Part shown: piece by piece, positions 16,452 to 25,585 of the stretch | Layout: the number at the start of each line of letters is the position of its first letter | Position numbering within the stretch: position 1 is the stretch's first letter | Assembly: GCA_022510425.1 (NCBI GenBank) | Contig: JAFLTO010000002.1 | Location: 1-64,000, forward strand | Origin: Muribaculaceae bacterium | Lineage (GTDB): Bacteria > Bacteroidota > Bacteroidia > Bacteroidales > Muribaculaceae | Length of the DNA: 64,000 nucleotides | Direction: 5' to 3' | Position numbers and translations under genes: made by a program | Notes under the pieces: generated by a model | The model's database searches: none | What the model was told of the DNA's origin: nothing | Seen by the model: only the letters and a program-made list of their open reading frames with translations

Positions 16452-17263
16452 GCATCATAACCTACCTGGCGATAAATGTTTTCCACATCCTTATCATCAA
16501 CTCGATAAAAATCCTCTTTAATCGGTGTGACCATCACTCCGGCCATATCTATTGCTCCGGGGCTGATCGCTCTTCTTTCCGGAGGAGAAAGGAAATATTC
16601 TTTAGGTCGATGTGCTTTTCTGGGTATTGCCATAAATTTCACTCCTCCTGCTTTCATATCTTTCCAGAAATATACATTCATCGGGTCTTTACTCCCCTTG
16701 ATTTCTTCTTCATCCAAAAATATTTGGAACGGAAGTTGCAATTCTTGAATAGAATCCCATTTTGAACTAAGCAACTTTATTAGCGGGAGATATTCCAACG
16801 GAACAGCCTGAAAATGCATATGGTCGGGTGCTGAGGCACCGGCTCCATCGTCATTAAAAAAGACTACAAAACCATCAAGTTTCTTAGCCAAATTTATTCC
16901 GGTTTCGAATTCCAATTTCTGAGGTAGATGTTGAGAATTCACAATCGTGAAATGATACGGCAAAATAGGAAAGGGATTCACCAGTAGTTGCCAATCAGGA
17001 AGAATCTCAAAAGATTTTTGTTCTTCCGGACGGTTATGATCACACAGGAAGCATTTTCGTTGGTCTATGGATACTTTATCTACTTTAGCCAAAGTGGATA
17101 CGGCCCTTGCAGGATTAAACTGGATATGACCAAGCAAAGATCCGCAACAGAACGTTCTCTTTTTTATAAATGAGAGAGCCTCGAAGTTAGTCCTCGCAAG
17201 CTCCCAAACCTTTATCTGATTTTCGAAAAATGCTTTAATATCCGGTTCCACATTATTCTTCAT
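16448..17263 (-). CDS. DUF4922 protein, HIT/GalT-like phosphorylase fold
   Basis: Soluble protein of 271 residues. Residues 71-74 (CFLC) and the following HNRP look like the metal-binding entry of GalT-type proteins. Residues 100-110 (ILPYHFTIV) and 147-153 (DHMHFQA) give an HxHxQ-like triad with His148 and His150, preceded by the Gly-Ala-rich GAGASAPD. This fits the HIT superfamily, whose members cleave or transfer nucleotide phosphates (GalT, Apa, GDP-galactose phosphorylase). The reaction here is unknown. It overlaps the glycosyltransferase gene by 11 nt and the permease by 4 nt, so it works in the same pathway, probably on a nucleotide sugar or sugar phosphate. Confidence 0.72.
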   Translation of the reverse strand: MKNNVEPDIKAFFENQIKVWELARTNFEALSFIKKRTFCCGSLLGHIQFNPARAVSTLAKVDKVSIDQRKCFLCDHNRPEEQKSFEILPDWQLLVNPFPILPYHFTIVNSQHLPQKLEFETGINLAKKLDGFVVFFNDDGAGASAPDHMHFQAVPLEYLPLIKLLSSKWDSIQELQLPFQIFLDEEEIKGSKDPMNVYFWKDMKAGGVKFMAIPRKAHRPKEYFLSPPERRAISPGAIDMAGVMVTPIKEDFYRVDDKDVENIYRQVGYDA

Positions 17264-18581
17264 TCATGTTGGCACGTATCCTGGCTATCAATTCCACCGA
17301 CCTCACAAAGTCTTTGTATTCATTATGCTTATTGGTTAGTTCTATAGAAAGGTCGGCATCGCTGTTACCGCTCCATCTACGGCAGAAGTAAATTGGTTCA
17401 TAAATTCTTCCAACGGTGTAATCTCGGCTAATACGAAGTGCCATAGCATAGTCTTCGCCATAACTTACATTCGGGAAAAGCACATTCCTAAGCAAAGGTG
17501 TGAAATAAGCTCTGGGTGCTCCGAAACCGTTAACCCTCAAAGCATTGTTTGCTCCATTGAGTTCGGTCCATTCTTTGTGGTCGATCAAACCCGGTGGAAT
17601 GGGATTTAGATCAAAATCAGTGAGCATATAACTGCCTACAACCATTCCACAATTCTCGTAATGGAATTTATCTACAATCTTGCTCAAAGTCTTTTTATCG
17701 GAATATACATCATCAGAATCCAATTGTATAGCATATTTACCACAATACTCCGATAATATAGCTTTGTTCCAACAGCCACCGATTCCAAGAAATTCTGAAT
17801 CCTCGACTTTTATGAGTTTTAATTTAGGGTCTTCTATTTTTTCCAATAATTGTCTTGTGCCATCCGTGCTATCATTGTCAACAACAATTACGTTGAAATC
17901 AAAATCGGCCTCCTGAGATAAAGCGGATTCCACAGCATCCATTATGGTCTTGACACGGTTTTTCACCGGTATTATCACAGAAGCTTCAACCGAGAAAAAG
18001 TCTTCAGAATTAAAGGTATCAATCTGTTGTGGATTCACCATTCCTCCCGATGCGATAAGGAAATCGGTAAAAATCCGTTCCATATGGGCTTGATAAACCA
18101 CATTACGGGGATTTACATAATCATGTTGCTTGTCACCGCTTTTACGGAAGTCAACTTTTTTAACAGTGTATAAATATTCAGGAATTGCTGCAATTGTTCT
18201 GCCCACCGACATTCTCAGGCGCAGTTCGTACCATCCGCCATCGGGAGACTCAGTATTGTTTGCAATCATCTCCTCTGAGGCTGCGAGTGCATCAGCTACA
18301 TTCAACATCACCAGAGGACCGAAATCAAAATCATCCCTAATAGAACCGAACTGATAATCTATCACCGGATGAAGGGTTATTTTCCCGTCATGAATTTCCC
18401 GATAATGACTATAGGTTATAGTTGAATCGGCATCGGACGCCACTTCCTCCATTCTATGAAAATAATTTGGATCAAGAACGAAATCCCGGTCATCGAGTTT
18501 TATGACTACAAACTGTTCGAGACCGCCTCCCAATATTTCATCCCTAAGATTATGTATGTTAGAGAACCTAATGATTTTCAT
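17253..18581 (-). CDS. Family 2 glycosyltransferase with extra N-terminal domain
   Basis: Protein of 442 residues. The GT-A catalytic domain runs from about residue 203 ([20 protein letters not shown]) through [14 protein letters not shown] to the DxD-type motif QLDSDDVY, which binds metal and nucleotide sugar, with [11 protein letters not shown] near the acceptor end. The first 200 residues are a separate domain ([20 protein letters not shown]) that I do not recognise. There is no signal peptide or membrane segment, so it is cytoplasmic. It sits 11 nt after the amidase gene and overlaps the DUF4922 gene by 11 nt. Acceptor unknown; cell-wall linkage is suggested by neighbours. Confidence 0.8.
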   Translation of the reverse strand: MKIIRFSNIHNLRDEILGGGLEQFVVIKLDDRDFVLDPNYFHRMEEVASDADSTITYSHYREIHDGKITLHPVIDYQFGSIRDDFDFGPLVMLNVADALAASEEMIANNTESPDGGWYELRLRMSVGRTIAAIPEYLYTVKKVDFRKSGDKQHDYVNPRNVVYQAHMERIFTDFLIASGGMVNPQQIDTFNSEDFFSVEASVIIPVKNRVKTIMDAVESALSQEADFDFNVIVVDNDSTDGTRQLLEKIEDPKLKLIKVEDSEFLGIGGCWNKAILSEYCGKYAIQLDSDDVYSDKKTLSKIVDKFHYENCGMVVGSYMLTDFDLNPIPPGLIDHKEWTELNGANNALRVNGFGAPRAYFTPLLRNVLFPNVSYGEDYAMALRISRDYTVGRIYEPIYFCRRWSGNSDADLSIELTNKHNEYKDFVRSVELIARIRANMNEE

Positions 18582-18592
18582 ATTTCATTCAT

Positions 18593-21500
18593 TTATTCCA
18601 GATTGTCAAGTAAATCCTTCATCACTTTATCTCTCTGAGCATTATTTATTGTCTCAAATGGTATGGATGTGACAATCACCCTGCTTTTGCCATTTTTCTT
18701 TATAGTAGCTGCCGGAAGGCCTGTATCACCAAATTTATAAATTACCTCAGCTGATCCTTCGGGATACAAAATATCGGGATTTTCCACTATATAAGTATTT
18801 TCATTCAAAGAGTTAGAATAGTTAATATTCTTTACCTTATATCCATTCATTGAGGCATAGATAGAACCCGACTCAGTTCTTGGTCCATCACTTTTAGAAA
18901 TCCCCAAAATATCGTTTGCAAAAGATTTGCTCCCGGAAGGAGAACGATCATCATAAAGGTCACTTGCCACATACGCACCTGAAACCAGTAAATCCCCACC
19001 GTTCTTTACAAACTGTTCCAATCGTGTCTGCAGTTCTTTAGGAAAAGCCGTGTATTTTAGTCCCGAACTTCCGAAACCGGTGGTAGAAGTTTTTTGTTTG
19101 CCAAGAATTAAATCTATAATTTTAAAATCATTTAGATTAACGCTTCCATTTTCAACTGCTCCCACACTAACAGAAACGAATCCTTTGCCGGCCTCACTTA
19201 TTGATTTGCCATGAATATATGGGAAATCAAAAGTATTACCTGCAATTACTTGTGATGCATAATCACCGTTGCTTTTACCAAAGCTTTCACCGGCACTTCT
19301 GCGAAATTCGGTTTGATATCCAATAAAAGATATATCTTTGATATGAGGCACACCAAAATCATTTAAAGCATAGAAGCCAGCCTCATCTCCATAACTGGCA
19401 CTTGCCGGTGCCGACACCCTCGTAAATCCGTTGATTATCAAAACAGGATTATCCCCGGCCTCTCTCAAAGCCAAAGTTTCAGAAGGGAAAGACACTCCCC
19501 CGTCGTTGGCTGCTATAATACGAAAAGAGTGTATTTTATTATCGTTGATTTTAACCGTCAGATGTCTTGAAGAGGTTTCAGCAATCTTATGGAAACCAAG
19601 ATCATCACCGGTTCGTTCCATAATTATATATTTATCGGGTTCGGCTGTTGGCTCCAATTTATCGTGAGTGACGTTCCAAGCTAATTTATAAGAACCTTTC
19701 TTTAGTCTGGTAATTTCAAAATCTTTTACAGGAAGGGGTTGCACCACAAACTTCCTGTCTTTCCTTTCGGCGATAAATCTACCGATAGCCTTATATATTG
19801 AACGGCTCACTGTGAACCTGAAGGCCGGATCGAGAGCATATTTCATATCGGCATAGTTCTGATGACTCATGAACTCTACAAGGGAGGTAGGCACTTCAGG
19901 AACTCTTGCCTCGACATAAGTTTTATCCCACATGGCTCTTCGGGTCCAATTTGGTTCCCAAGTCTGACGAATATCGAGAGTGATCTGCCTCAACAACATA
20001 TCTGTAAGCGCTCTTGAATTTGTGCGAGGCGTACCATCGATATAAGAATCCCCATTATTGGTGAAATATATACCTAAAGTACCGATAAAGGAATCATCAG
20101 CTTTCTTACCTGCATCGCTATGTAGTGCCATAGCGACATCTACGGGTATATTCAAACCTTGCCTGTTTGGAAGCACTCTGGAACCCCCGGCAAGATAATT
20201 CACCCACAGGCCACGCGAAGTGTAATCATCTTTGTAATCATCCGATCCATGATAAGGAGAGTAAACTTCTTCGGGGAAACCTGCCCATTGTAACCAATAA
20301 CGTGCGCCTTCCAAATACCTGGGCAGTCCTGAAGTTGTGAAATAAGGTATATAACCGTTTTTCGCAGCTTTCTTGGCAGATTCCAGTTTGGCATTGAATT
20401 CAGCCAAGGCTTCGGCTTCTTCTTCGGAACTCTCGTCTCCTATGCCTGAAAGATAAGAGATGTCGGTTTCTTCGGGTGTGGAAGGATCTATAAATATATC
20501 GGTTCTACTATCACTCCTTGCAATGTTACCCATCCCTCCTCCTATTTTCACGGCATCAGCTGTAATAATCTTACCACCTTGGGATGACATGTTAGTGAGG
20601 GCTACTACCGGTTCGTCGTCAGAATACCCGGCTTCCAAGGGGAAAGTACCAAGGTAGATCCATGTGCCACCTCCCATGGTCTGATTCACTCTGAATTCTT
20701 TTGAACCTCCTGAATAATTCACAATGTATCGTGCGTCTTCAGTTGAATTTGGAAGAGTTTTGTAGCTGACATATATAGCATATTCACCATCCTCAGGGAT
20801 GTCAGCATACCATGCCGCTATTGATTCTTTTCCTGAAGTAATGGTTGAGGTTTGTCTATAGGTGCCGTTTTCAAACGGATTCTCAGTATCACGGAAATCG
20901 GGTAAATCATATATAAATCCTTCTTCTTCGCCGGTGACCCATTTTTCTTTACCTGTTTTCTCTTTATAATAAGGTTGTGAATAAATCTCACCCTCATCGT
21001 TAGTATCATTATCCACAATCACTTCATTACGATTGATATTTCTTTCTCGAGGGAGCAATACATATCCTCCCGCGTTTTCAATCATTGGCACAACGTAAGG
21101 GAGAATATAACTCATTGTATGCGTATCCTCCGTGACCTGAAATAATTGAGGCCTTTGCCAATACCATTGGCTTGAACCGGGTTTGAAGTATCTCCCATGG
21201 CTTGCCCACATAGCCACGATATCTCCGCCCATTCCGTCTTTGGCCTTTGCGAGAGGTTCGGCTTCCACTACAAAGGGTGTATTATGACGAGCGGATTCAG
21301 GCAGTTTGTCAATAGAAGTTATAAAATAAGACAAAGGTTTATCACCCACCATCAAAGATAGCTGATATCCCGATAAGGAATCCGGCAAGAGTTTTTCAGT
21401 CTCAATTGTAAGATCGTTGATCAAATCTTTAGTCACCGGAAGATAGGTGAAATTCTCATTCAAGAAAATTTTAGCGGAACGTGACCCTCTATCAGGTTTC

Positions 21501-21862
21501 ACACTATTGACTCTAAGACCCCCGGGATTTAGATTTTCAGGAATCCATTCAAGAAGTCCGGCATTGACGAGCAAGGTCAATTCATCATTCTGAGGGATTT
21601 CCTCCGGTTTCTTGGTCTCAGTTTTTTTGACAGTTTTCTTACGGGTGGTTTTCTTTCTTGTTGTTGCCTTTTTAGAAGATGTTTTTCTCTTTGCAGTTGA
21701 AGTACTTTTTTTCTTAGCAGTGGAAGATGTTTTCTTCTTTGCTGTTGCTGTTGTTTTAGCTTTAGTCTTTTTTGTAGCGGCATAGTTTTCGGCCACCCCG
21801 ACAGAAAGCAAACAAATTATGATGGTAATTAAAATAAAAATAAATCTCTGTTTCCTTTTCAT
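18593..21862 (-). CDS. Exported N-acetylmuramoyl-L-alanine amidase-like protein with golvesin-type domain
   Basis: Protein of 1089 residues, often named 'xanthan lyase' in Bacteroidales. A signal sequence (FIFILITIIICLLSVG) is followed by a Lys/Thr/Ser-rich tract at residues 30-85. Amidase_3-like zinc residues are spread over WASHGRY, the Glu of VTEDTHTMSY, and ALHSDAG, with the late SLVEFMSHQNYADM as catalytic-Glu region. A golvesin-like beta domain (AWYADIPEDGEYAIYVSYKT) is inserted at about 370-440, and the C-terminal 300 residues resemble a Rossmann-like flavodoxin/GATase fold. It likely cleaves the stem peptide from glycan in the periplasm and leads an operon ending in an AmpG-like permease. 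The enzyme class is family knowledge; activity is inferred. Confidence 0.78.
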   Translation of the reverse strand: MKRKQRFIFILITIIICLLSVGVAENYAATKKTKAKTTATAKKKTSSTAKKKSTSTAKRKTSSKKATTRKKTTRKKTVKKTETKKPEEIPQNDELTLLVNAGLLEWIPENLNPGGLRVNSVKPDRGSRSAKIFLNENFTYLPVTKDLINDLTIETEKLLPDSLSGYQLSLMVGDKPLSYFITSIDKLPESARHNTPFVVEAEPLAKAKDGMGGDIVAMWASHGRYFKPGSSQWYWQRPQLFQVTEDTHTMSYILPYVVPMIENAGGYVLLPRERNINRNEVIVDNDTNDEGEIYSQPYYKEKTGKEKWVTGEEEGFIYDLPDFRDTENPFENGTYRQTSTITSGKESIAAWYADIPEDGEYAIYVSYKTLPNSTEDARYIVNYSGGSKEFRVNQTMGGGTWIYLGTFPLEAGYSDDEPVVALTNMSSQGGKIITADAVKIGGGMGNIARSDSRTDIFIDPSTPEETDISYLSGIGDESSEEEAEALAEFNAKLESAKKAAKNGYIPYFTTSGLPRYLEGARYWLQWAGFPEEVYSPYHGSDDYKDDYTSRGLWVNYLAGGSRVLPNRQGLNIPVDVAMALHSDAGKKADDSFIGTLGIYFTNNGDSYIDGTPRTNSRALTDMLLRQITLDIRQTWEPNWTRRAMWDKTYVEARVPEVPTSLVEFMSHQNYADMKYALDPAFRFTVSRSIYKAIGRFIAERKDRKFVVQPLPVKDFEITRLKKGSYKLAWNVTHDKLEPTAEPDKYIIMERTGDDLGFHKIAETSSRHLTVKINDNKIHSFRIIAANDGGVSFPSETLALREAGDNPVLIINGFTRVSAPASASYGDEAGFYALNDFGVPHIKDISFIGYQTEFRRSAGESFGKSNGDYASQVIAGNTFDFPYIHGKSISEAGKGFVSVSVGAVENGSVNLNDFKIIDLILGKQKTSTTGFGSSGLKYTAFPKELQTRLEQFVKNGGDLLVSGAYVASDLYDDRSPSGSKSFANDILGISKSDGPRTESGSIYASMNGYKVKNINYSNSLNENTYIVENPDILYPEGSAEVIYKFGDTGLPAATIKKNGKSRVIVTSIPFETINNAQRDKVMKDLLDNLE

Positions 21863-21909
21863 TCTGTTGATTTATGCCATGAGAGATGTCATGAGTTGTT
21901 ATGGAATCA

Positions 21910-21917
21910 CAAAATTA
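21910..21917 (-). promoter_or_regulatory. -7 element of the amidase operon
   Basis: Minus-strand TAATTTTG matches the consensus, 48 nt before the start. It is the only good promoter upstream of the four tightly packed genes. Confidence 0.55.
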
Positions 21918-22043
21918 CCTTATTTCAATATATTATACCCATACCCTCTTCTCTTTTTTAACTTTTTAACGTGTCAATTTGTCCTATGAATTGTTATATA
22001 AATATAAATAAATTATTGTTTTAACCATTAAAAATCATTGATT

Positions 22044-22346
22044 ATGAATCCAAAAGAATTTTCAGAGGCAATTAAACAGCCGGGAGTATATTTATTAGAT
22101 GTTCGTCCATTGGCTGATTTTGAAAAGGCACATATCGAGGGAGCTCATCATATAGATGTAACTGACCCGGATTTCATTACAGAAGTAGAATCCACGTTAC
22201 CAAAAAATGAAACAATAGCAGTTTACTGCAACACTGGTAAACGTTCAGCGATGGCCCAGGAGAAACTCCTTAACTTGGGGTATAAAGTTATCAATCTTGA
22301 CAATGGTATCACTTCCTGGATAGCCGACAACCTCCCAACTGTATAA
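22044..22346 (+). CDS. Single-domain rhodanese-like sulfurtransferase
   Basis: Protein of 100 residues consisting of one rhodanese domain. It has the LLDVRPLADFEKAHIEGAHH motif and the active-site loop YCNTGKRS with Cys62. There is no signal peptide. I start at ATG 22044 (MNPKEF), not at the TTG two codons earlier. Such proteins carry persulfide sulfur to acceptors or detoxify reactive sulfur; the partner is unknown. It is a single-gene transcript closed by a strong terminator. Confidence 0.85.
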   Translation: MNPKEFSEAIKQPGVYLLDVRPLADFEKAHIEGAHHIDVTDPDFITEVESTLPKNETIAVYCNTGKRSAMAQEKLLNLGYKVINLDNGITSWIADNLPTV

Positions 22347-22365
22347 AAATTTACAACGAAGTAAT

Positions 22366-22413
22366 AAGGCTCCTGAAAGAATCTATCATTTCTTTAGGAG
22401 CCTTTGTTTTTGA
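22366..22413 (+). terminator. Intrinsic terminator of the rhodanese gene
   Basis: AAGGCTCCTGAAAGAA pairs with TTTCTTTAGGAGCCTT, allowing one bulge, followed by TGTTTTTG. The stem is long and may also stop minus-strand transcription coming from hemW. Confidence 0.8.
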
Positions 22414-22495
22414 TACTTATTGTATTAGTTATTAGATACCTTACGTTCCTCTCAGTCTTGTGAAGTTCATTGCAAATATAGAAAATGAAGACGGT

Positions 22496-23674
22496 TTAGA
22501 TAAGGTGTGAAAGTATAGTGTCGCTGATTTCAAAGCCTGAATCTGTGAAAGAAAGATTTTCATCATCAAATTTCATTAAGCGTCGGGATATGTAACCTTG
22601 TGCTCGTTTAAGAAGAATATTTTTTTCATTTTCTCCAAACCTTATAGCATATTCACGGATATTAAGTCCTGAAGACCTTCTGAGCCTGGTCATAATGAAT
22701 TCCTCTTTCAGTTCCTCGTCAGTTAAGATTTCCTCATTATAAAAACTTCCCATTTCATTTATACTCACCATAGATTTTGAGAAATGCTTTATATATTTTT
22801 TGATGTCATTAGGATTAGCACGTCTCATTTTATATCCATCATAAGAATGAGCACTTGGACCAAGACCAAGATAAGGTTTTCCGTCCCAATAACTGCTATT
22901 ATGGATGGACCTGTAACCGGGTAATGCATAATTTGAAATTTCATATCTATCATATCCGGCAACTTTCAAAAAATTATGTGTTGATTGAAACATTTTCATC
23001 CATTCATCTTCGTCAGGAAGTTTAATTTTTTCTTTTTCCACCAGATGAGTCATTGCGGTGCCCGGTTCAAGCATCAAAGAATAGGAAGAAACGTGTGTCG
23101 GTTTTAAATCGATTACCCGTTGTAATGACTCGATATAAGAATTAAGAGATTGGTGGGGAATTCCGAACATGAGATCTACAGAAATATTATCAAAATAATT
23201 TTTCAACAAATTAAAAGCTTCTATTGAATCTTGAGCCGAGTGTTTCCTACCAATCATTTTAAGCTCTGTATCATTAAGAGACTGAATCCCGATACTTATC
23301 CGATTAACGCCTGCATTTTTCCACACCTTGCATTGGTGTTCGGAAATATCTTCCGGATTTACCTCTATCGTAAATTCCTGCCAATGGTTAACTCCAAGAC
23401 CTTGATTCAATTCATCAATAAATTTTTCGAAATATACGGAAGGGATTAAAGAAGGTGTGCCACCACCTATATAAAGAGTTGAAGGTTTAAAATTGACCTC
23501 ATCCTTTCTAACCTCGAGTTCGCATAAAATAGCCTTGATATATTTATCCCATTCTGCAATTCTTTGACCGCCTGAATAAAAGTCACAATAGATGCATTTA
23601 TTGCGACAATACGGCACATGAATATATATCCCACCATCGAGCATATTCAAAATTAATAATTTTTTTGACATCAT
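22496..23674 (-). CDS. hemW: HemW-type radical SAM heme chaperone
   Basis: Protein of 392 residues. The radical SAM motif CxxxCxxC is at Cys23, Cys27 and Cys30 (YCRNKCIYC), followed by YIGGGTPSL and RISIGIQSLND. The later HNSSYW is the HNxxYW signature that separates HemW from coproporphyrinogen oxidase HemN. HemW binds heme and delivers it to membrane targets. Most family members start just before GGIYIHVPYC, so the true start may be ATG 23641 rather than 23674; the first 11 residues look dispensable. Single gene, divergent from the sigma factor genes. Confidence 0.88.
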   Translation of the reverse strand: MMSKKLLILNMLDGGIYIHVPYCRNKCIYCDFYSGGQRIAEWDKYIKAILCELEVRKDEVNFKPSTLYIGGGTPSLIPSVYFEKFIDELNQGLGVNHWQEFTIEVNPEDISEHQCKVWKNAGVNRISIGIQSLNDTELKMIGRKHSAQDSIEAFNLLKNYFDNISVDLMFGIPHQSLNSYIESLQRVIDLKPTHVSSYSLMLEPGTAMTHLVEKEKIKLPDEDEWMKMFQSTHNFLKVAGYDRYEISNYALPGYRSIHNSSYWDGKPYLGLGPSAHSYDGYKMRRANPNDIKKYIKHFSKSMVSINEMGSFYNEEILTDEELKEEFIMTRLRRSSGLNIREYAIRFGENEKNILLKRAQGYISRRLMKFDDENLSFTDSGFEISDTILSHLI

Positions 23675-23747
23675 TTACAATAATATTAAAATTACTACGT
23701 TCTTGTTAGAGGTATATACCGCAACTAAAATAAGTCTACAGGTAAAC

Positions 23748-23755
23748 TACTTTTG
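23748..23755 (+). promoter_or_regulatory. -7 element of the sigma factor pair
   Basis: TACTTTTG followed by C, 20 nt before the first sigma gene. No clear -33 TTTG is present at the usual distance. Confidence 0.55.
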
Positions 23756-23774
23756 CGCAATTATCAGTTAATCT

Positions 23775-24638
23775 ATGAGACAGCTAAAAATTACACCGGG
23801 CAACATCACTGCCCGAGGCACCCGTTCTATTGAAAAATATTTGCAGGAAATAGGTCATTGCGACCTTATCAGTGCTAATGAAGAGGTAGAGCTTACACAG
23901 AAAATCAAAAAAGGTGATGTAGAAGCCCGAAACAAACTTGTAATGGCCAACCTACGTTTTGTAGTGTCGGTTGCAAAGCAGTATCAAAACCAAGGTTTGA
24001 GTCTTGAAGACCTAATAGATGAGGGCAACATTGGACTTATTCGTGCCGCAGAAAAATTTGATGAGACACGTGGATTTAAATTTATTTCTTATGCAGTTTG
24101 GTGGATCCGCCAGAGTATCCTTTCGGCTCTTGAGGAGCAAACAAGAATAGTCAGACTTCCTCAAAACCAGGTTGGCATCCAGAAAAAGATTTCGCAAGCC
24201 AACATGGAGTTTGAACAAAAACATGGTCGACTTCCTTCTTCTGATGAATTGAGTGAGATACTTGATCTTCCGGCCAATAAGATTGAGGAGCTTATCAAAG
24301 TTTCAGGGAAACATATCTCCATGGACGCACCGTTTGCCGACGGAGAAGATGGGTCTCTTCTTGATGTTCTCCCCAACAACGACAGTCCACGAGCTGACTC
24401 AGTGTTAAACAAAGAGAGCCTGTCAAAAGAGATAGACAGGGCACTAATGCAATTGTACGATCGAGAGAGAGAAATACTAAAAATGTTTTTTGGTATCGGG
24501 TGTCAGGAGATGTCGCTTGAAGAGATAGGCGATAAATTCGATCTCACCAGAGAACGCGTACGCCAGATAAAAGAGAAAGCCATCAAGCGGCTAAAGGGAC
24601 AGAAAAGCCGATTGTTGCGCAGTTATCTTGGTGAATAA
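23775..24638 (+). CDS. Primary-type RNA polymerase sigma factor, divergent copy
   Basis: Sigma-70 protein of 287 residues with the short architecture of the Bacteroidota primary factor: region 1.2 ([10 protein letters not shown]), regions 2.1-2.4 ([20 protein letters not shown], then [15 protein letters not shown]), region 3 and region 4.2 ([18 protein letters not shown]). It is about 70% identical by eye to its neighbour at 24685. The neighbour keeps the usual [17 protein letters not shown] sequence, whereas this one reads [17 protein letters not shown] and differs most in regions 1.1 and 3. Helices that contact promoter DNA are nearly the same, so it probably recognises the same -7 sequence under other conditions or with other preferences. 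Confidence 0.9.
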   Translation: MRQLKITPGNITARGTRSIEKYLQEIGHCDLISANEEVELTQKIKKGDVEARNKLVMANLRFVVSVAKQYQNQGLSLEDLIDEGNIGLIRAAEKFDETRGFKFISYAVWWIRQSILSALEEQTRIVRLPQNQVGIQKKISQANMEFEQKHGRLPSSDELSEILDLPANKIEELIKVSGKHISMDAPFADGEDGSLLDVLPNNDSPRADSVLNKESLSKEIDRALMQLYDREREILKMFFGIGCQEMSLEEIGDKFDLTRERVRQIKEKAIKRLKGQKSRLLRSYLGE

Positions 24639-24684
24639 AGAAAGAGAAGAAACATTCTCAAGGGAAAATCCTTAAAACCAAATA

Positions 24685-25545
24685 ATGCGACAATTAAAAA
24701 TAACCAAATCAATTACCAACAGAGAAAGCGCCTCGCTTGACAAGTATCTTCAGGAAATAGGGAGAGAAGAACTCATATCCCCAAGTGAAGAGGTTGAACT
24801 CGCACAGAAGATAAAGCAAGGGGATCATGCGGCTTTAGAGAAGCTGACACGCGCCAACTTACGTTTTGTCGTGTCGGTTGCAAAGCAGTATCAAAATCAG
24901 GGTCTCAGTCTTCCCGACCTTATTAATGAAGGGAATTTGGGGCTTATACGTGCAGCACAAAAATTTGATGAAACACGAGGTTTCAAATTTATATCCTACG
25001 CAGTATGGTGGATTCGGCAGAGCATGCTCCAAGCTTTGGCTGAACAAAGCCGGATAGTGCGACTCCCCTTAAATCAAGTAGGTTCTTATAATAAAATCAC
25101 AAAAGAACTTTCTAAATTCGAACAGGAAAACGAGAGAAGGCCGTCTCCTGAAGAACTTGCCGAAAGGCTTGACATGCCGGTTGACAAGGTTTATGACACA
25201 TTAAAAGTGTCAGGCAGACATATATCTGTGGATGCACCCTTTGTGGATGGCGAAGACAATTCCCTATTGGATGTGCTCACCAACGATGACAGTCCTTTAG
25301 CCGACCAATCCCTCAATCAGGAGAGTTTGTCGAAGGAAGTGGACAGAGCATTGAAACAACTGTATGAACGGGAACGAGAAATAATAAAGATGTTTTTCGG
25401 AATCGGTTATCCGGAAATGACTCTCGAAGAAATTGGAGAAAGATTCGACCTGACAAGAGAGAGAGTTCGGCAAATCAAAGAAAAGGCAATCAAACGACTT
25501 AAAGGCCAGAAAAGCAAAATCCTGAAGAGCTATCTCGGCCAGTAA
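24685..25545 (+). CDS. rpoD: Primary sigma factor (sigma-ABfr type)
   Basis: Protein of 286 residues beginning [20 protein letters not shown], the near-invariant N-terminus of the Bacteroidota housekeeping sigma factor. Regions 1.2, 2, 3 and 4 are all present, with [17 protein letters not shown] and [18 protein letters not shown] intact. It recognises TAnnTTTG promoters, many of which occur in this window. It lies 46 nt after the divergent copy, with no terminator or clear promoter between them, so at least part of its expression should come from the shared transcript. An internal promoter within the first gene cannot be ruled out. Confidence 0.92.
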   Translation: MRQLKITKSITNRESASLDKYLQEIGREELISPSEEVELAQKIKQGDHAALEKLTRANLRFVVSVAKQYQNQGLSLPDLINEGNLGLIRAAQKFDETRGFKFISYAVWWIRQSMLQALAEQSRIVRLPLNQVGSYNKITKELSKFEQENERRPSPEELAERLDMPVDKVYDTLKVSGRHISVDAPFVDGEDNSLLDVLTNDDSPLADQSLNQESLSKEVDRALKQLYEREREIIKMFFGIGYPEMTLEEIGERFDLTRERVRQIKEKAIKRLKGQKSKILKSYLGQ

Positions 25546-25585
25546 AATTCATAAATCTCAATTACTAAACTTTCAACATAGCAAT

